This document shows positions 15,149-21,000 of a stretch of DNA of 21,000 bases, one piece after another (position 1 is the first letter of the stretch; every line of letters begins with the position of its first letter). A program made the position numbers and the translations under genes. The notes below the pieces were generated by a model that was not told where the DNA came from, searched no databases, and saw only the letters and a list, made by a program, of their open reading frames with translations. Source of the stretch: Bacillota bacterium (lineage in GTDB: Bacteria > Bacillota > Clostridia > Peptostreptococcales > Anaerovoracaceae); assembly GCA_016302925.1 (NCBI GenBank), contig JAEDMR010000010.1:1-21000 (forward strand), in the 5' to 3' direction.

Positions 15149-15562
15149 ATGGAAACAGAAGGAATGACAGAAGAGAACATCAGAAACATGAATACGACGG
15201 CACTCGCCTTTCTCGGCGATGCCGTCTATGAAGTATATGTGCGGCAGCACGTGCTGGAGCAGGAGAAGGTTCATGTGGACAGACTCCACAGACTGGCAGT
15301 GAAATATGTGCGTGCCGACGGACAGGCCAGAGTGGTGAAGCGTCTTCTGGCTGAAGGTCTCCTGACGGAAGAGGAGCAGGCCCTGGTGAAACGGGCAAGA
15401 AATCATAAATCTGCGTCGAAACCGAAAAACGCAGATCCGGTGGCATATAAACTGGCCACTGCATTTGAAGCCCTTCTGGGCTTTCTTCATCTCAGAGGAG
15501 AAAAGGACCGGATGGAGGAAATCATCCGGTTTGCATTTACGGTAACGGAGGAAAAACCATGA
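15149..15562 (+). CDS. mrnC: Mini-ribonuclease III (23S rRNA maturation)
   Basis: A 137-residue Mini-III RNase: an RNase III catalytic domain without the double-stranded RNA-binding domain. It matures 23S rRNA ends in Bacillus. The catalytic signature LGDAVYEVYVR is at 22-32 (Asp24, Glu28), and the second acidic site is Glu107 in AFEALLGFL. The ARNHKSASKPKNAD segment is typical of the family. It starts four bases after the cysS stop with no strong binding site; an in-frame ATG at 15167 is possible. The stop overlaps the thyA start (ATGA at 15559-15562). Confidence 0.94.
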   Translation: METEGMTEENIRNMNTTALAFLGDAVYEVYVRQHVLEQEKVHVDRLHRLAVKYVRADGQARVVKRLLAEGLLTEEEQALVKRARNHKSASKPKNADPVAYKLATAFEALLGFLHLRGEKDRMEEIIRFAFTVTEEKP

Positions 15563-16389
15563 GCAAGGCAGACGTATTATTCGTCAACATGTGCAGAGAA
15601 ATTCTGGATCACGGCTTCAGTTCGGAAGGGCAGGTGGTCCGGGCCAGATGGGAAGACGGTACGCCGGCCCATACCATCAAAACTTTCGGGGTGGTGAACC
15701 GGTATAACCTGCAGGAAGAATTCCCGGCACTGACCCTGCGCCCTACGGCAATCAAAACCGCCGTGGATGAAATGCTCTGGATCTGGCAGAAAAAATCCAA
15801 TAATATCCGGGACCTGAAAGGTCACATCTGGGACGAGTGGGCTGATGAAACCGGTTCCATCGGCAAGGCCTACGGCTATCAGATGGCGCAGAAATACCAG
15901 TTTGCTCAGGGGGAAATGGATCAGGTGGATAATGTGCTCTGGCAGCTGAAGCATACCCCGTATTCCCGCAGAATTCTGACCAACATCTACAACTTTGCAG
16001 ATCTTTCCGAGATGCATCTGGAGCCATGTGCCTATTCCATGACCTTCAATGTGAGCGGAAAGACGCTGAATGCCATCCTCCATCAGAGATCTCAGGATAT
16101 TCTGGCGGCGAACAACTGGAATGTGGTACAGTATGCGGTTCTCGTCCACATGCTGGCCCAGGTCAGCGGTCTGGTGGCAGGGGAACTGGTTCATGTCATT
16201 GCGGATGCCCATATTTATGACCGCCATGTGCCGATTATCGAGGAACTGATTCAGAGGCCGCAGTATCCGGCACCGAAGTTCCGGCTGAATCCGGAAGTGA
16301 CAGACTTCTACGCGTTTACGCCGGATGATGTGATGATCGAGGATTATCAGAAAAACCCGCAGATCAAAGATATTCCAATCGCGATTTAA
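15559..16389 (+). CDS. thyA: Thymidylate synthase ThyA
   Basis: A 276-residue folate-dependent thymidylate synthase that methylates dUMP to dTMP, turning methylene-THF into DHF. The catalytic nucleophile is Cys157 in LEPCAYSMTFNV; in most ThyA proteins the next residue is His, whereas here it is Ala. The nucleotide-binding segment RSQDILAANNWNVVQYA replaces the common LGxPFN version. These variations resemble the B. subtilis ThyA (phage phi3T type), which has PCVYETQ. WDEWADETGSIGKAYG and HIYDRH complete the active site. GGAGG lies about eight bases before the ATG. It is directly followed by DHFR, which recycles the DHF it makes. Confidence 0.95.
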   Translation: MSKADVLFVNMCREILDHGFSSEGQVVRARWEDGTPAHTIKTFGVVNRYNLQEEFPALTLRPTAIKTAVDEMLWIWQKKSNNIRDLKGHIWDEWADETGSIGKAYGYQMAQKYQFAQGEMDQVDNVLWQLKHTPYSRRILTNIYNFADLSEMHLEPCAYSMTFNVSGKTLNAILHQRSQDILAANNWNVVQYAVLVHMLAQVSGLVAGELVHVIADAHIYDRHVPIIEELIQRPQYPAPKFRLNPEVTDFYAFTPDDVMIEDYQKNPQIKDIPIAI

Positions 16390-16426
16390 TAAAGAGGGAC
16401 AGTCAGAACTGCCATAAGGAGTCGTT

Positions 16427-16930
16427 ATGAAACTGATCGTTGCAACCGAAAAAAACTGGGGCATCGGCAAGGACAACCAGCTGCTGGTTCACCTGCCCGG
16501 TGATCTGAAATACTTCAAGGAAAAAACCACCGGCAAGGTAGTCATCATGGGGAGAAAGACCCTGCAAAGTCTGCCCGGCGGAAGACCCCTGCCGAAGCGG
16601 ACCAATGTGGTGGTCAGCCGGAATCCGGAGTTTCAGCCGGAGGGCTGCGTCATGGCCTCCACCACGGAAGAGGCGGTAAAGAAAGCCCTGGCACTTGCCG
16701 GGGAGGGCGGAAGCGACGACCTGATGGTCATAGGGGGTGCAAGCATTTATGAACAGCTGCTGCCCCAGAGCGATACCTGCTATGTGACCCGGATTGATGC
16801 GGCATTTGCGTCGGACTGCAGCTTTCCCAATCTGGATGAGGATCCGGAGTTCACGAAAGTCTGGGAAAGCCCGGTGCAGGAAGAAAACGGCGTAACCTAC
16901 AGATTTACGGAATACAGGAGAAGAGAATAG
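16427..16930 (+). CDS. Dihydrofolate reductase
   Basis: A 167-residue DHFR (FolA/DfrA type) that reduces DHF to THF with NADPH. Typical segments are KNWGIGKDNQLLVHLPGDLKYF (1-30 region, with the acidic active-site residue at Asp26), VIMGRKTLQSLPGGRPLP and VIGGASIYEQLLP. The usual Trp before the LPxD motif is His here. AAGGAG (16415-16420) lies six bases before the ATG. It is 37 bases after thyA, and the pairing is functional: ThyA consumes THF and DHFR restores it. The next gene, rlmB, follows three bases after the stop. Confidence 0.95.
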   Translation: MKLIVATEKNWGIGKDNQLLVHLPGDLKYFKEKTTGKVVIMGRKTLQSLPGGRPLPKRTNVVVSRNPEFQPEGCVMASTTEEAVKKALALAGEGGSDDLMVIGGASIYEQLLPQSDTCYVTRIDAAFASDCSFPNLDEDPEFTKVWESPVQEENGVTYRFTEYRRRE

Positions 16931-16933
16931 AAC

Positions 16934-17920
16934 ATGGCAAAGGTAAAAAATAAAAGAGCAAACCATGACACCAAGCGAGGCCGCTATTACGCAGAGCGGG
17001 GAAGAGAGATGCCCGGACATGAAACCCAGGGCAGAAACGGCAGCACCGGGAAACAGGAACGCAGCGGCAATGCCGGAAGAGCCGACCGAAGTGCAAATGC
17101 AGGAAGACCTTCCCGCCCGACCAAACCGAAAAGAGCCGAGAGGACGGATTTTGCGGGGGGATGGGAAAAGACAGACCGGAACGACCAGCCGGACACCAAC
17201 CTCATCATCGGCAGAAATCCGGTGACGGAGGCACTGAAAAGCGGACGGGAAGTGGATAAGCTGATGATCAGCTCCCGGGAAGGGTCCATGATCAAAATCC
17301 TGGCGCTGGCCAAAGAACAGTCTGTCCCGGTAATCATGGTGGAAAAGGCGGCACTGGACCGGATTGCATCAGGAAGACCCCACCAGGGCGTCGTAGCGTA
17401 TGTCAGCCCGTACGATTACAGCGAAATGGAGGACGTATTTGCCCTGGCAAAGGAACGGAACGAAGCACCGTTTCTTGTGCTGCTGGACAATCTGGAGGAT
17501 CCCCACAATCTGGGCGCCATCATGCGGACCGCGGAGTGTGTGGGAGCCCACGGCATTCTGATTCCGCGGCGTCATGCCTGCGGTCTGACCGAGGTGGTTG
17601 CCAAGGCTTCAGCCGGCGCCATTGAGTATATGCCGGTGGTGAAGGTGACCAATATGGCACAGACCATCGATGAACTGAAGGAGAAGGGAATCTGGGTGGC
17701 AGCCTGCGACATGGGCGGAGAGCCATATTACAAGGCGGATCTGGCCGGCCCTGTGGCGGTGGTCATCGGCAGCGAAGGAGCAGGAATCAGCAAGCTGGTG
17801 CGTGAGAAGTGTGATTTCGTGGTGTCCATGCCGATGGTGGGCAACATTACATCCCTGAATGCATCCAATGCGGCAGCAGTCATCTTATATGAGGTAAGAA
17901 AGCAGAGAGATGGAAATTAG
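16934..17920 (+). CDS. rlmB: 23S rRNA 2'-O-methyltransferase RlmB/TrmH family
   Basis: A 328-residue SpoU-family methyltransferase, most likely acting on 23S rRNA. Residues 90-165 form the substrate-binding N-terminal domain (IIGRNPVTEAL, GRPHQGVVAYVSP). The knotted catalytic domain has motif 1 LDNLEDPHNLGAIMRTA (184-200), motif 2 IGSEGAGIS (278-286) and motif 3 SMPMVGNITSLNASNA (298 onward). The first ~85 residues are a low-complexity extension rich in Arg, Gly, Asn and Lys, absent from E. coli RlmB and likely an RNA-binding tail. AGGAGAAG precedes the start. Its last 11 bases overlap sigH. B. subtilis has yacO here. Confidence 0.94.
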   Translation: MAKVKNKRANHDTKRGRYYAERGREMPGHETQGRNGSTGKQERSGNAGRADRSANAGRPSRPTKPKRAERTDFAGGWEKTDRNDQPDTNLIIGRNPVTEALKSGREVDKLMISSREGSMIKILALAKEQSVPVIMVEKAALDRIASGRPHQGVVAYVSPYDYSEMEDVFALAKERNEAPFLVLLDNLEDPHNLGAIMRTAECVGAHGILIPRRHACGLTEVVAKASAGAIEYMPVVKVTNMAQTIDELKEKGIWVAACDMGGEPYYKADLAGPVAVVIGSEGAGISKLVREKCDFVVSMPMVGNITSLNASNAAAVILYEVRKQRDGN

Positions 17921-18545
17921 TCAGTTACACATCCTTACGGACAGCCAGCTGGCAAAAATGGCACAGGAGGGCAGCGAAACCGCAGAAGAGCTCCTCATCG
18001 AGAAATACAAGAACCTGGTCAAGAGCCGGTCCAGGCAGTATTTTATCGTGGGTGCAGATCGGGAAGACGTGGTGCAGGAAGGCATGATCGGACTCTTCAA
18101 GGCAATCCGCGGCTATGATCCGGAGCAGGAGGCGTCCTTCAAGACCTACGCGGAGCAGTGCATCACCAACCAGATCCTCACGGCCATCAAACGGGCAAAC
18201 CGGATGAAGCATCAGATTCTCAATGATTCCATTTCCATCAGCGCAGGAAACCTGGGCGCAGGCGGAACGGCTGAAGGGGAAGACGGTGACGGCGTGCTGG
18301 AGGATGCGCTGCGGGATGCCCACGGCAATGAGCCGGAGGAAGTGATGCTGGTGAAGGAAGCAGTGATGGTTCTGCGGGCATGTGACAGCCAGATTCTCAG
18401 CGAATTTGAACGGCAGGTGCTGGGGGAAAAGCTGAAGGGAAGAAGCTATCTGGAGATTGCGCAGGCCCTGGACCGGTCTCCGAAGTCCATTGATAATGCT
18501 TTGCAAAGAATTAAGAAAAAAGTACTTGCATATTTGGAGAGTTAG
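17910..18545 (+). CDS. sigH: RNA polymerase sigma-H type factor
   Basis: A 211-residue sigma-70 family factor of the SigH group. Region 2 spans about 29-98 (DVVQEGMIGLFKAIRGYDP, SFKTYAEQCITNQI), and region 4 with the helix-turn-helix spans 157-208 (SYLEIAQALDRSPKSIDNAL). The linker at 110-145 is longer and more acidic than in Bacillus SigH, with a Gly/Glu/Asp-rich stretch. In Bacillus SigH controls early sporulation and competence; whether this organism sporulates cannot be seen here. The start overlaps rlmB by 11 bases. In B. subtilis yacP lies between rlmB and sigH, and here it is absent. It ends the conserved cluster; the tRNA promoter begins within its last codons. Confidence 0.9.
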   Translation: MEISQLHILTDSQLAKMAQEGSETAEELLIEKYKNLVKSRSRQYFIVGADREDVVQEGMIGLFKAIRGYDPEQEASFKTYAEQCITNQILTAIKRANRMKHQILNDSISISAGNLGAGGTAEGEDGDGVLEDALRDAHGNEPEEVMLVKEAVMVLRACDSQILSEFERQVLGEKLKGRSYLEIAQALDRSPKSIDNALQRIKKKVLAYLES

Positions 18546-18554
18546 TGTTATAAT
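18526..18554 (+). promoter_or_regulatory. Promoter of the tRNA-Thr gene
   Basis: TTGCAT (18526-18531), a 17-base spacer and TATAAT (18549-18554) with an upstream TG (18546-18547), an extended -10 promoter. It overlaps the end of sigH. Transcription would start near 18561. Confidence 0.82.
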
Positions 18555-18559
18555 AATAA

Positions 18560-18610
18560 ATGTTCGAGCCCATGAGTATTTTATGCGTCTGAATGTGGCA
18601 TATCGAACAT
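18560..18610 (+). other. Leader hairpin before tRNA-Thr
   Basis: ATGTTCGA (18560-18567) is perfectly complementary to TCGAACAT (18603-18610). The loop contains GCCCAT and ATGTGGC, which can pair further. It spans the stretch between the predicted transcription start and the mature tRNA end, so it is likely a processed 5' leader. Confidence 0.55.
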
Positions 18611-18615
18611 AGAAT

Positions 18616-18692
18616 GCTGTTGTAGCTCAGTCGGTAGAGCGCATCCTTGGTAAGGATGAGGTTCGGCAGTTCAAGTCTGCTCAACAGCTCCA
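18616..18692 (+). tRNA. tRNA-Thr (anticodon GGT)
   Basis: The full cloverleaf can be drawn: acceptor stem GCTGTTG/CAACAGC, D arm GCTC/GAGC, anticodon arm CATCC-TTGGTAA-GGATG with anticodon GGT (18649-18651), T arm GGCAG-TTCAAGT-CTGCT and an encoded CCA end (18690-18692). The variable loop has six bases (AGGTTC), one more than usual, giving 77 nt in total. It sits at the edge of AT-rich DNA carrying an integrase. Confidence 0.93.
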
Positions 18693-18699
18693 ACAAATG

Positions 18700-18734
18700 A
18701 GACCCATTGGAAACAATGGGTCTTTTGCTTTTTT
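18700..18734 (+). terminator. Terminator of tRNA-Thr
   Basis: AGACCCATTG (18700-18709), loop GAAA, CAATGGGTCT (18714-18723), a perfect 10-bp stem followed by a T-rich stretch. Confidence 0.93.
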
Positions 18735-18753
18735 GATAATTCTTCTCACAGTG

Positions 18754-18788
18754 CATCCTTAACAGAGTTTTCTGAGAAAGGATGAGGT
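18754..18788 (+). promoter_or_regulatory. Hairpin overlapping the integrase ribosome binding site
   Basis: CATCCTT (18754-18760) pairs with AAGGATG (18778-18784), and CAGA/TCTG (18763-18766, 18771-18774) extend the stem inside. The right arm reaches the GAGG (18784-18787) that lies seven bases before the integrase ATG, so folding could reduce its translation. Both arms repeat the anticodon arm of the tRNA upstream. Confidence 0.5.
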
Positions 18789-18794
18789 CTGGTT

Positions 18795-19739
18795 ATGGCT
18801 AAGAAAATTAAAAAAGAGAAGTTAAGTGAGAAGAAAATTGTAGATATTTATGCAGACTATCTGACTGCTCAGGCAGCCAGAGATTTGTCAGAATCTACAA
18901 TAAGAAACTATAAAACACATTTCAAAGGCATCTCCAAACATCTTGATACTGAAATGGCATTTGGCAGATTAACTAAGAGGAATCTGGAAGAAATGGTAGT
19001 GTCAATGAAAGAGTCAAATCTGGCACATAACAGTATTTCTACTTATGTGAGAGCAATGAATCAGTTCCTGAAATGGTGTGCTGAAGAGGGTCTGTGTTCC
19101 TCTTCAATTATTCTGGAAAACATTAAAGAACAGGAAACTGTAAAAGGGGAATACACAGATGAAGAACTGCTGCTACTGATCCATAAACCCAGTGGAGATT
19201 GTGATTTCTGTGAATACAGAAATTGGGCTATAGTGAATTTTCTTCTGAACAGTGGCTGCAGAGCAGCATCAATAAGGAATATCCAGAATAGAGATGTGGA
19301 TCTGAAGAGGAGACAGGTCATTCTGAGACATAATAAGAATAAGAAAATCCAGGTGCTGCCACTTTGTTCCCAGATGGTTTCTATTTTGAGTGATTATATG
19401 GAGATAAGAAAAGGAACAGCAGAAGACTATCTTTTCTGTAATCAGTTTGGAGATAAACTGAGTGAATCTGCATTAAGACAGGCTATTGCAAAATACAATG
19501 AAAATAGGGGTGTTTATAAAACAAGCACTCACCTATACAGACATACCTTTTCCCGCAAATACTTGGTAGATTGTGGTGGGAATGCTTTTACACTCCAGAA
19601 GCTATTAGGACATAGCACACTTACAATGACGAAAAGGTATTGCAGACTTTATGATAAAGATCTGGCAGAAAACTTTGATACTTTCTCTCCTCTGTCTCAG
19701 ATTAAGGCAGAAGAAAAGAAAGCAATAAAGAAAAGATAA
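18795..19739 (+). CDS. Tyrosine recombinase (integrase)
   Basis: A 314-residue tyrosine recombinase. The core-binding SAM-like domain covers about 12-110 (SESTIRNYKTHFKGISKHL), and the catalytic domain runs from about 118. The catalytic residues are present: Arg156 (NSGCRAASI), Lys at 181-184 (HNKNKK), His247 and Arg250 (THLYRHTF), His273 (LLGHST) and the nucleophile Tyr282 (TKRYC). No separate N-terminal arm-binding domain is obvious, so it is closer to Xer-like or simple-element integrases than to lambda-type ones. GAGG lies seven bases before the ATG. Codon use is AT-rich with many AGA arginines, unlike the genes to the left. It sits just after a tRNA gene in the same direction, the classic place for the integrase of an integrated element. 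Confidence 0.93.
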   Translation: MAKKIKKEKLSEKKIVDIYADYLTAQAARDLSESTIRNYKTHFKGISKHLDTEMAFGRLTKRNLEEMVVSMKESNLAHNSISTYVRAMNQFLKWCAEEGLCSSSIILENIKEQETVKGEYTDEELLLLIHKPSGDCDFCEYRNWAIVNFLLNSGCRAASIRNIQNRDVDLKRRQVILRHNKNKKIQVLPLCSQMVSILSDYMEIRKGTAEDYLFCNQFGDKLSESALRQAIAKYNENRGVYKTSTHLYRHTFSRKYLVDCGGNAFTLQKLLGHSTLTMTKRYCRLYDKDLAENFDTFSPLSQIKAEEKKAIKKR

Positions 19740-19748
19740 ACAAATAAC

Positions 19749-19819
19749 ATACATCTTTCATACATCTATAAACAAAAGGCGAGAATGTTTCTACATCTCG
19801 CCTTCATCTTTATACATCT
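19749..19819. repeat. TACATCT direct repeats between int and the WYL gene
   Basis: ATACATCT occurs at 19749, 19760 and 19812, and TACATCT at 19792, all in the same direction within about 70 bases. They flank and partly enter the convergent terminator. They could be protein-binding repeats or AT-rich coincidence. Confidence 0.4.
19776..19804 (-). terminator. Terminator between the convergent int and WYL genes
   Basis: AAGGCGAGA (19776-19784) and TCTCGCCTT (19796-19804) form a perfect 9-bp stem. On the minus strand it is followed by TTGTTT, and it overlaps the WYL gene stop. It may also slow transcription from int. Confidence 0.75.
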
Positions 19820-20816
19820 CTGATACATTATTTATAAACTTTTTCATTTCTTCTACTACTGGATCTGGACTGAGGATCTTAATCTGCTTTCCAAAAGTAG
19901 CAATCCACGCAAAGAAAGGTGGGCTGATTTCTACAAACACATCTACAACAAAGTGCTTTTCATCTACTGGAATCAGTATAGTATCTTTCCCAAACTTATC
20001 TATGATGTAGTCTGCGATCCTGTTCAGGCATTGCAGCCTTACTAAATACTCTTTGCCACTATACATATCAAATATCTTTGCTTTTCTTCTGGCTCCCGAC
20101 AGATTAGTGGATCTAAACTCTTCTTTGCCATCCCTCTTCATTCCAATGTGAGGGGAGATGTTTTCCATTCTGTCAATTCTGAAGAAGCGGAACTCTTTCT
20201 TCTCTGATAAATAGGCATACAGATAATAAAAGCCATTGTTCCAATAGAGAGCAAAAGGACTGACAGTGTAGTATGAGCCATTCTTGGAATATCTCTTTGG
20301 ATTTTTATGATCAGGGGTGTAATGGTAGAACTTAAACTCTATCTGCTGATCTGCGGACATAGCCTGATAAATGATATCAGTTCCTTCTACAACACTTTCG
20401 CTCATATTACGGATTCTGTTATCAACATAAGATTTGCGGTTCAGGCTCGGTCTGGTGTGAATGTCTGCAAATTTTTTTATCTTTTCTGTGATGGTAGCAG
20501 CTTCTTTTTCTGTAATGAAGTTAGCTGACTGGACACTATCAACCATTAAACGCAGTTCATAAGGCTCAAATGGCGGATTTAAGAGGTGATATCCGTGTTT
20601 GCGACTATCATACTCAACATCTAAATTACACACTTCACGGAGCATTTCAAAGTCCGCATAAAGGGTTCTGCGGTCTTCCACATCTACTTCATAATGATAC
20701 AAATGATCTTTTATTTCCTTCATAGAAACATACTGATCCTTCCCTGCGTGGGTCAGTAAATAGTCTCTTAAAATCAGCAGCCTCCGCCCTTGATTTCTGG
20801 TTTTTTCTTCCTTCAT
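19791..20816 (-). CDS. WYL-domain transcriptional regulator
   Basis: A 341-residue regulator with an N-terminal winged helix-turn-helix (about 10-75; SMKEIKDHL and DRRTLYADFEMLR), a central WYL domain (about 150-225; SPFALYWNNGFYYLYAY then FRFFRIDRMENI) and a C-terminal WCX-like part (255-335). In this copy the WYL signature itself reads FYYL. WYL regulators sense nucleic acids or nucleotides and control phage defence, DNA repair and mobile-element genes; the ligand here is unknown. The start at 20816 is chosen because AGGAGA lies about eight bases upstream; a start 21 codons earlier would be Phe/Ile-rich and lies in the promoter. It converges on the integrase. AT-rich codons agree with acquired DNA. 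Confidence 0.88.
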   Translation of the reverse strand: MKEEKTRNQGRRLLILRDYLLTHAGKDQYVSMKEIKDHLYHYEVDVEDRRTLYADFEMLREVCNLDVEYDSRKHGYHLLNPPFEPYELRLMVDSVQSANFITEKEAATITEKIKKFADIHTRPSLNRKSYVDNRIRNMSESVVEGTDIIYQAMSADQQIEFKFYHYTPDHKNPKRYSKNGSYYTVSPFALYWNNGFYYLYAYLSEKKEFRFFRIDRMENISPHIGMKRDGKEEFRSTNLSGARRKAKIFDMYSGKEYLVRLQCLNRIADYIIDKFGKDTILIPVDEKHFVVDVFVEISPPFFAWIATFGKQIKILSPDPVVEEMKKFINNVSEMYKDEGEM

Positions 20817-20850
20817 TGGTGTGTCTCCTATCAAAAGAATCTTAATTGTA

Positions 20851-20859
20851 ATTATATCA
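20851..20859 (-). promoter_or_regulatory. Extended -10 promoter of the WYL gene
   Basis: Read on the minus strand, TGATATAAT is a perfect extended -10 element 35 bases before the ATG. The -35 region is T-rich without a clear match. Confidence 0.55.
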
Positions 20860-20900
20860 CAAAAGAAAAAGAACCTCACCAGAATATTCTATGAAGTTGT

Positions 20901-21000
20901 CTATTCTACTTCATCATCAAAGAGCATTTCTTCTGCTTCATCAATAGTAATTTCCTCTTCAAGCATCAAAGCAACTCTGTTGATCTCTTCAATGTCTCTG
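20901..21000 (-). CDS. 3' end of an unknown acidic protein (partial)
   Basis: The last 32 codons of a minus-strand gene run in from the right edge and end with TAG at 20903-20901. The visible end is strongly acidic (RDIEEINRVALML then EEEITIDEAEEMLFDDEVE). I do not recognise it. It is 42 bases upstream of the WYL promoter element and in the same direction. ATGAAGT/ACTTCAT (20891-20897, 20907-20913) can form a small hairpin over its stop. Confidence 0.55.
   Translation of the reverse strand, partial: RDIEEINRVALMLEEEITIDEAEEMLFDDEVE

Noticed and set aside
18511..18756. Small open frame on the minus strand over tRNA-Thr
   Set aside because: It crosses the tRNA and its promoter and has no family likeness.

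Overview
The window looks like the chromosome of an anaerobic Gram-positive bacterium of the class Clostridia. Supporting signs are the [FeFe]-hydrogenase maturation genes, strong AGGAGG-type ribosome binding sites, a sigH-type gene cluster in the Bacillus/Clostridium order, and a clostridial secreted transglutaminase-like protein. The family cannot be fixed from sequence alone. Bases 1 to about 18,690 are moderately GC-rich. From there to 21,000 the DNA is visibly AT-rich and uses AGA-type arginine codons, which suggests acquired DNA beginning at a tRNA-Thr gene.

Layout. (1) 1-1308: the edge of a broken P-loop kinase gene on the minus strand, then a Fic-family AMPylase-type gene with its own promoter. 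(2) 1283-5853: a hydrogenase-maturation operon. A promoter drives a leader of about 220 nt with a long closing helix, a possible antiterminator and an intrinsic terminator. It is followed by a TM1266-type small regulator, hydE, hydG and hydF. HydE and HydG are radical-SAM enzymes and HydF is the GTPase scaffold that together build the 2Fe subcluster of [FeFe] hydrogenase; no hydrogenase gene is present here. (3) 5854-6420: a gene graveyard, with a frameshifted and internally deleted GHKL sensor kinase (minus) abutting the frameshifted 3' end of a surface-repeat protein (plus). (4) 6424-7745: a secreted transglutaminase-like protein with its own promoter and terminator. (5) 7781-18545: a long co-directional housekeeping cluster: carD-like, yacL-like PIN-TRAM, an ispDF fusion, proS, cyclophilin, cysE, cysS, mrnC, thyA, DHFR, rlmB and sigH. 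It follows the B. subtilis yacL-to-sigH order, with proS where gltX sits, thyA+DHFR inserted after mrnC, and yacP missing. (6) 18526-18734: tRNA-Thr(GGT) with promoter, structured leader and terminator. (7) 18735-21000: a tyrosine recombinase, a convergent WYL-domain regulator and the 3' end of an unknown minus-strand gene, probably one end of an integrated element.

The most interesting signals are the unassigned riboswitch-like leader of the hydrogenase-maturation operon, the split repeat of the tRNA anticodon arm directly in front of the integrase, and an internal ribosome binding site inside the ispDF fusion that could give separate IspF. None of these was tested by search or folding software.
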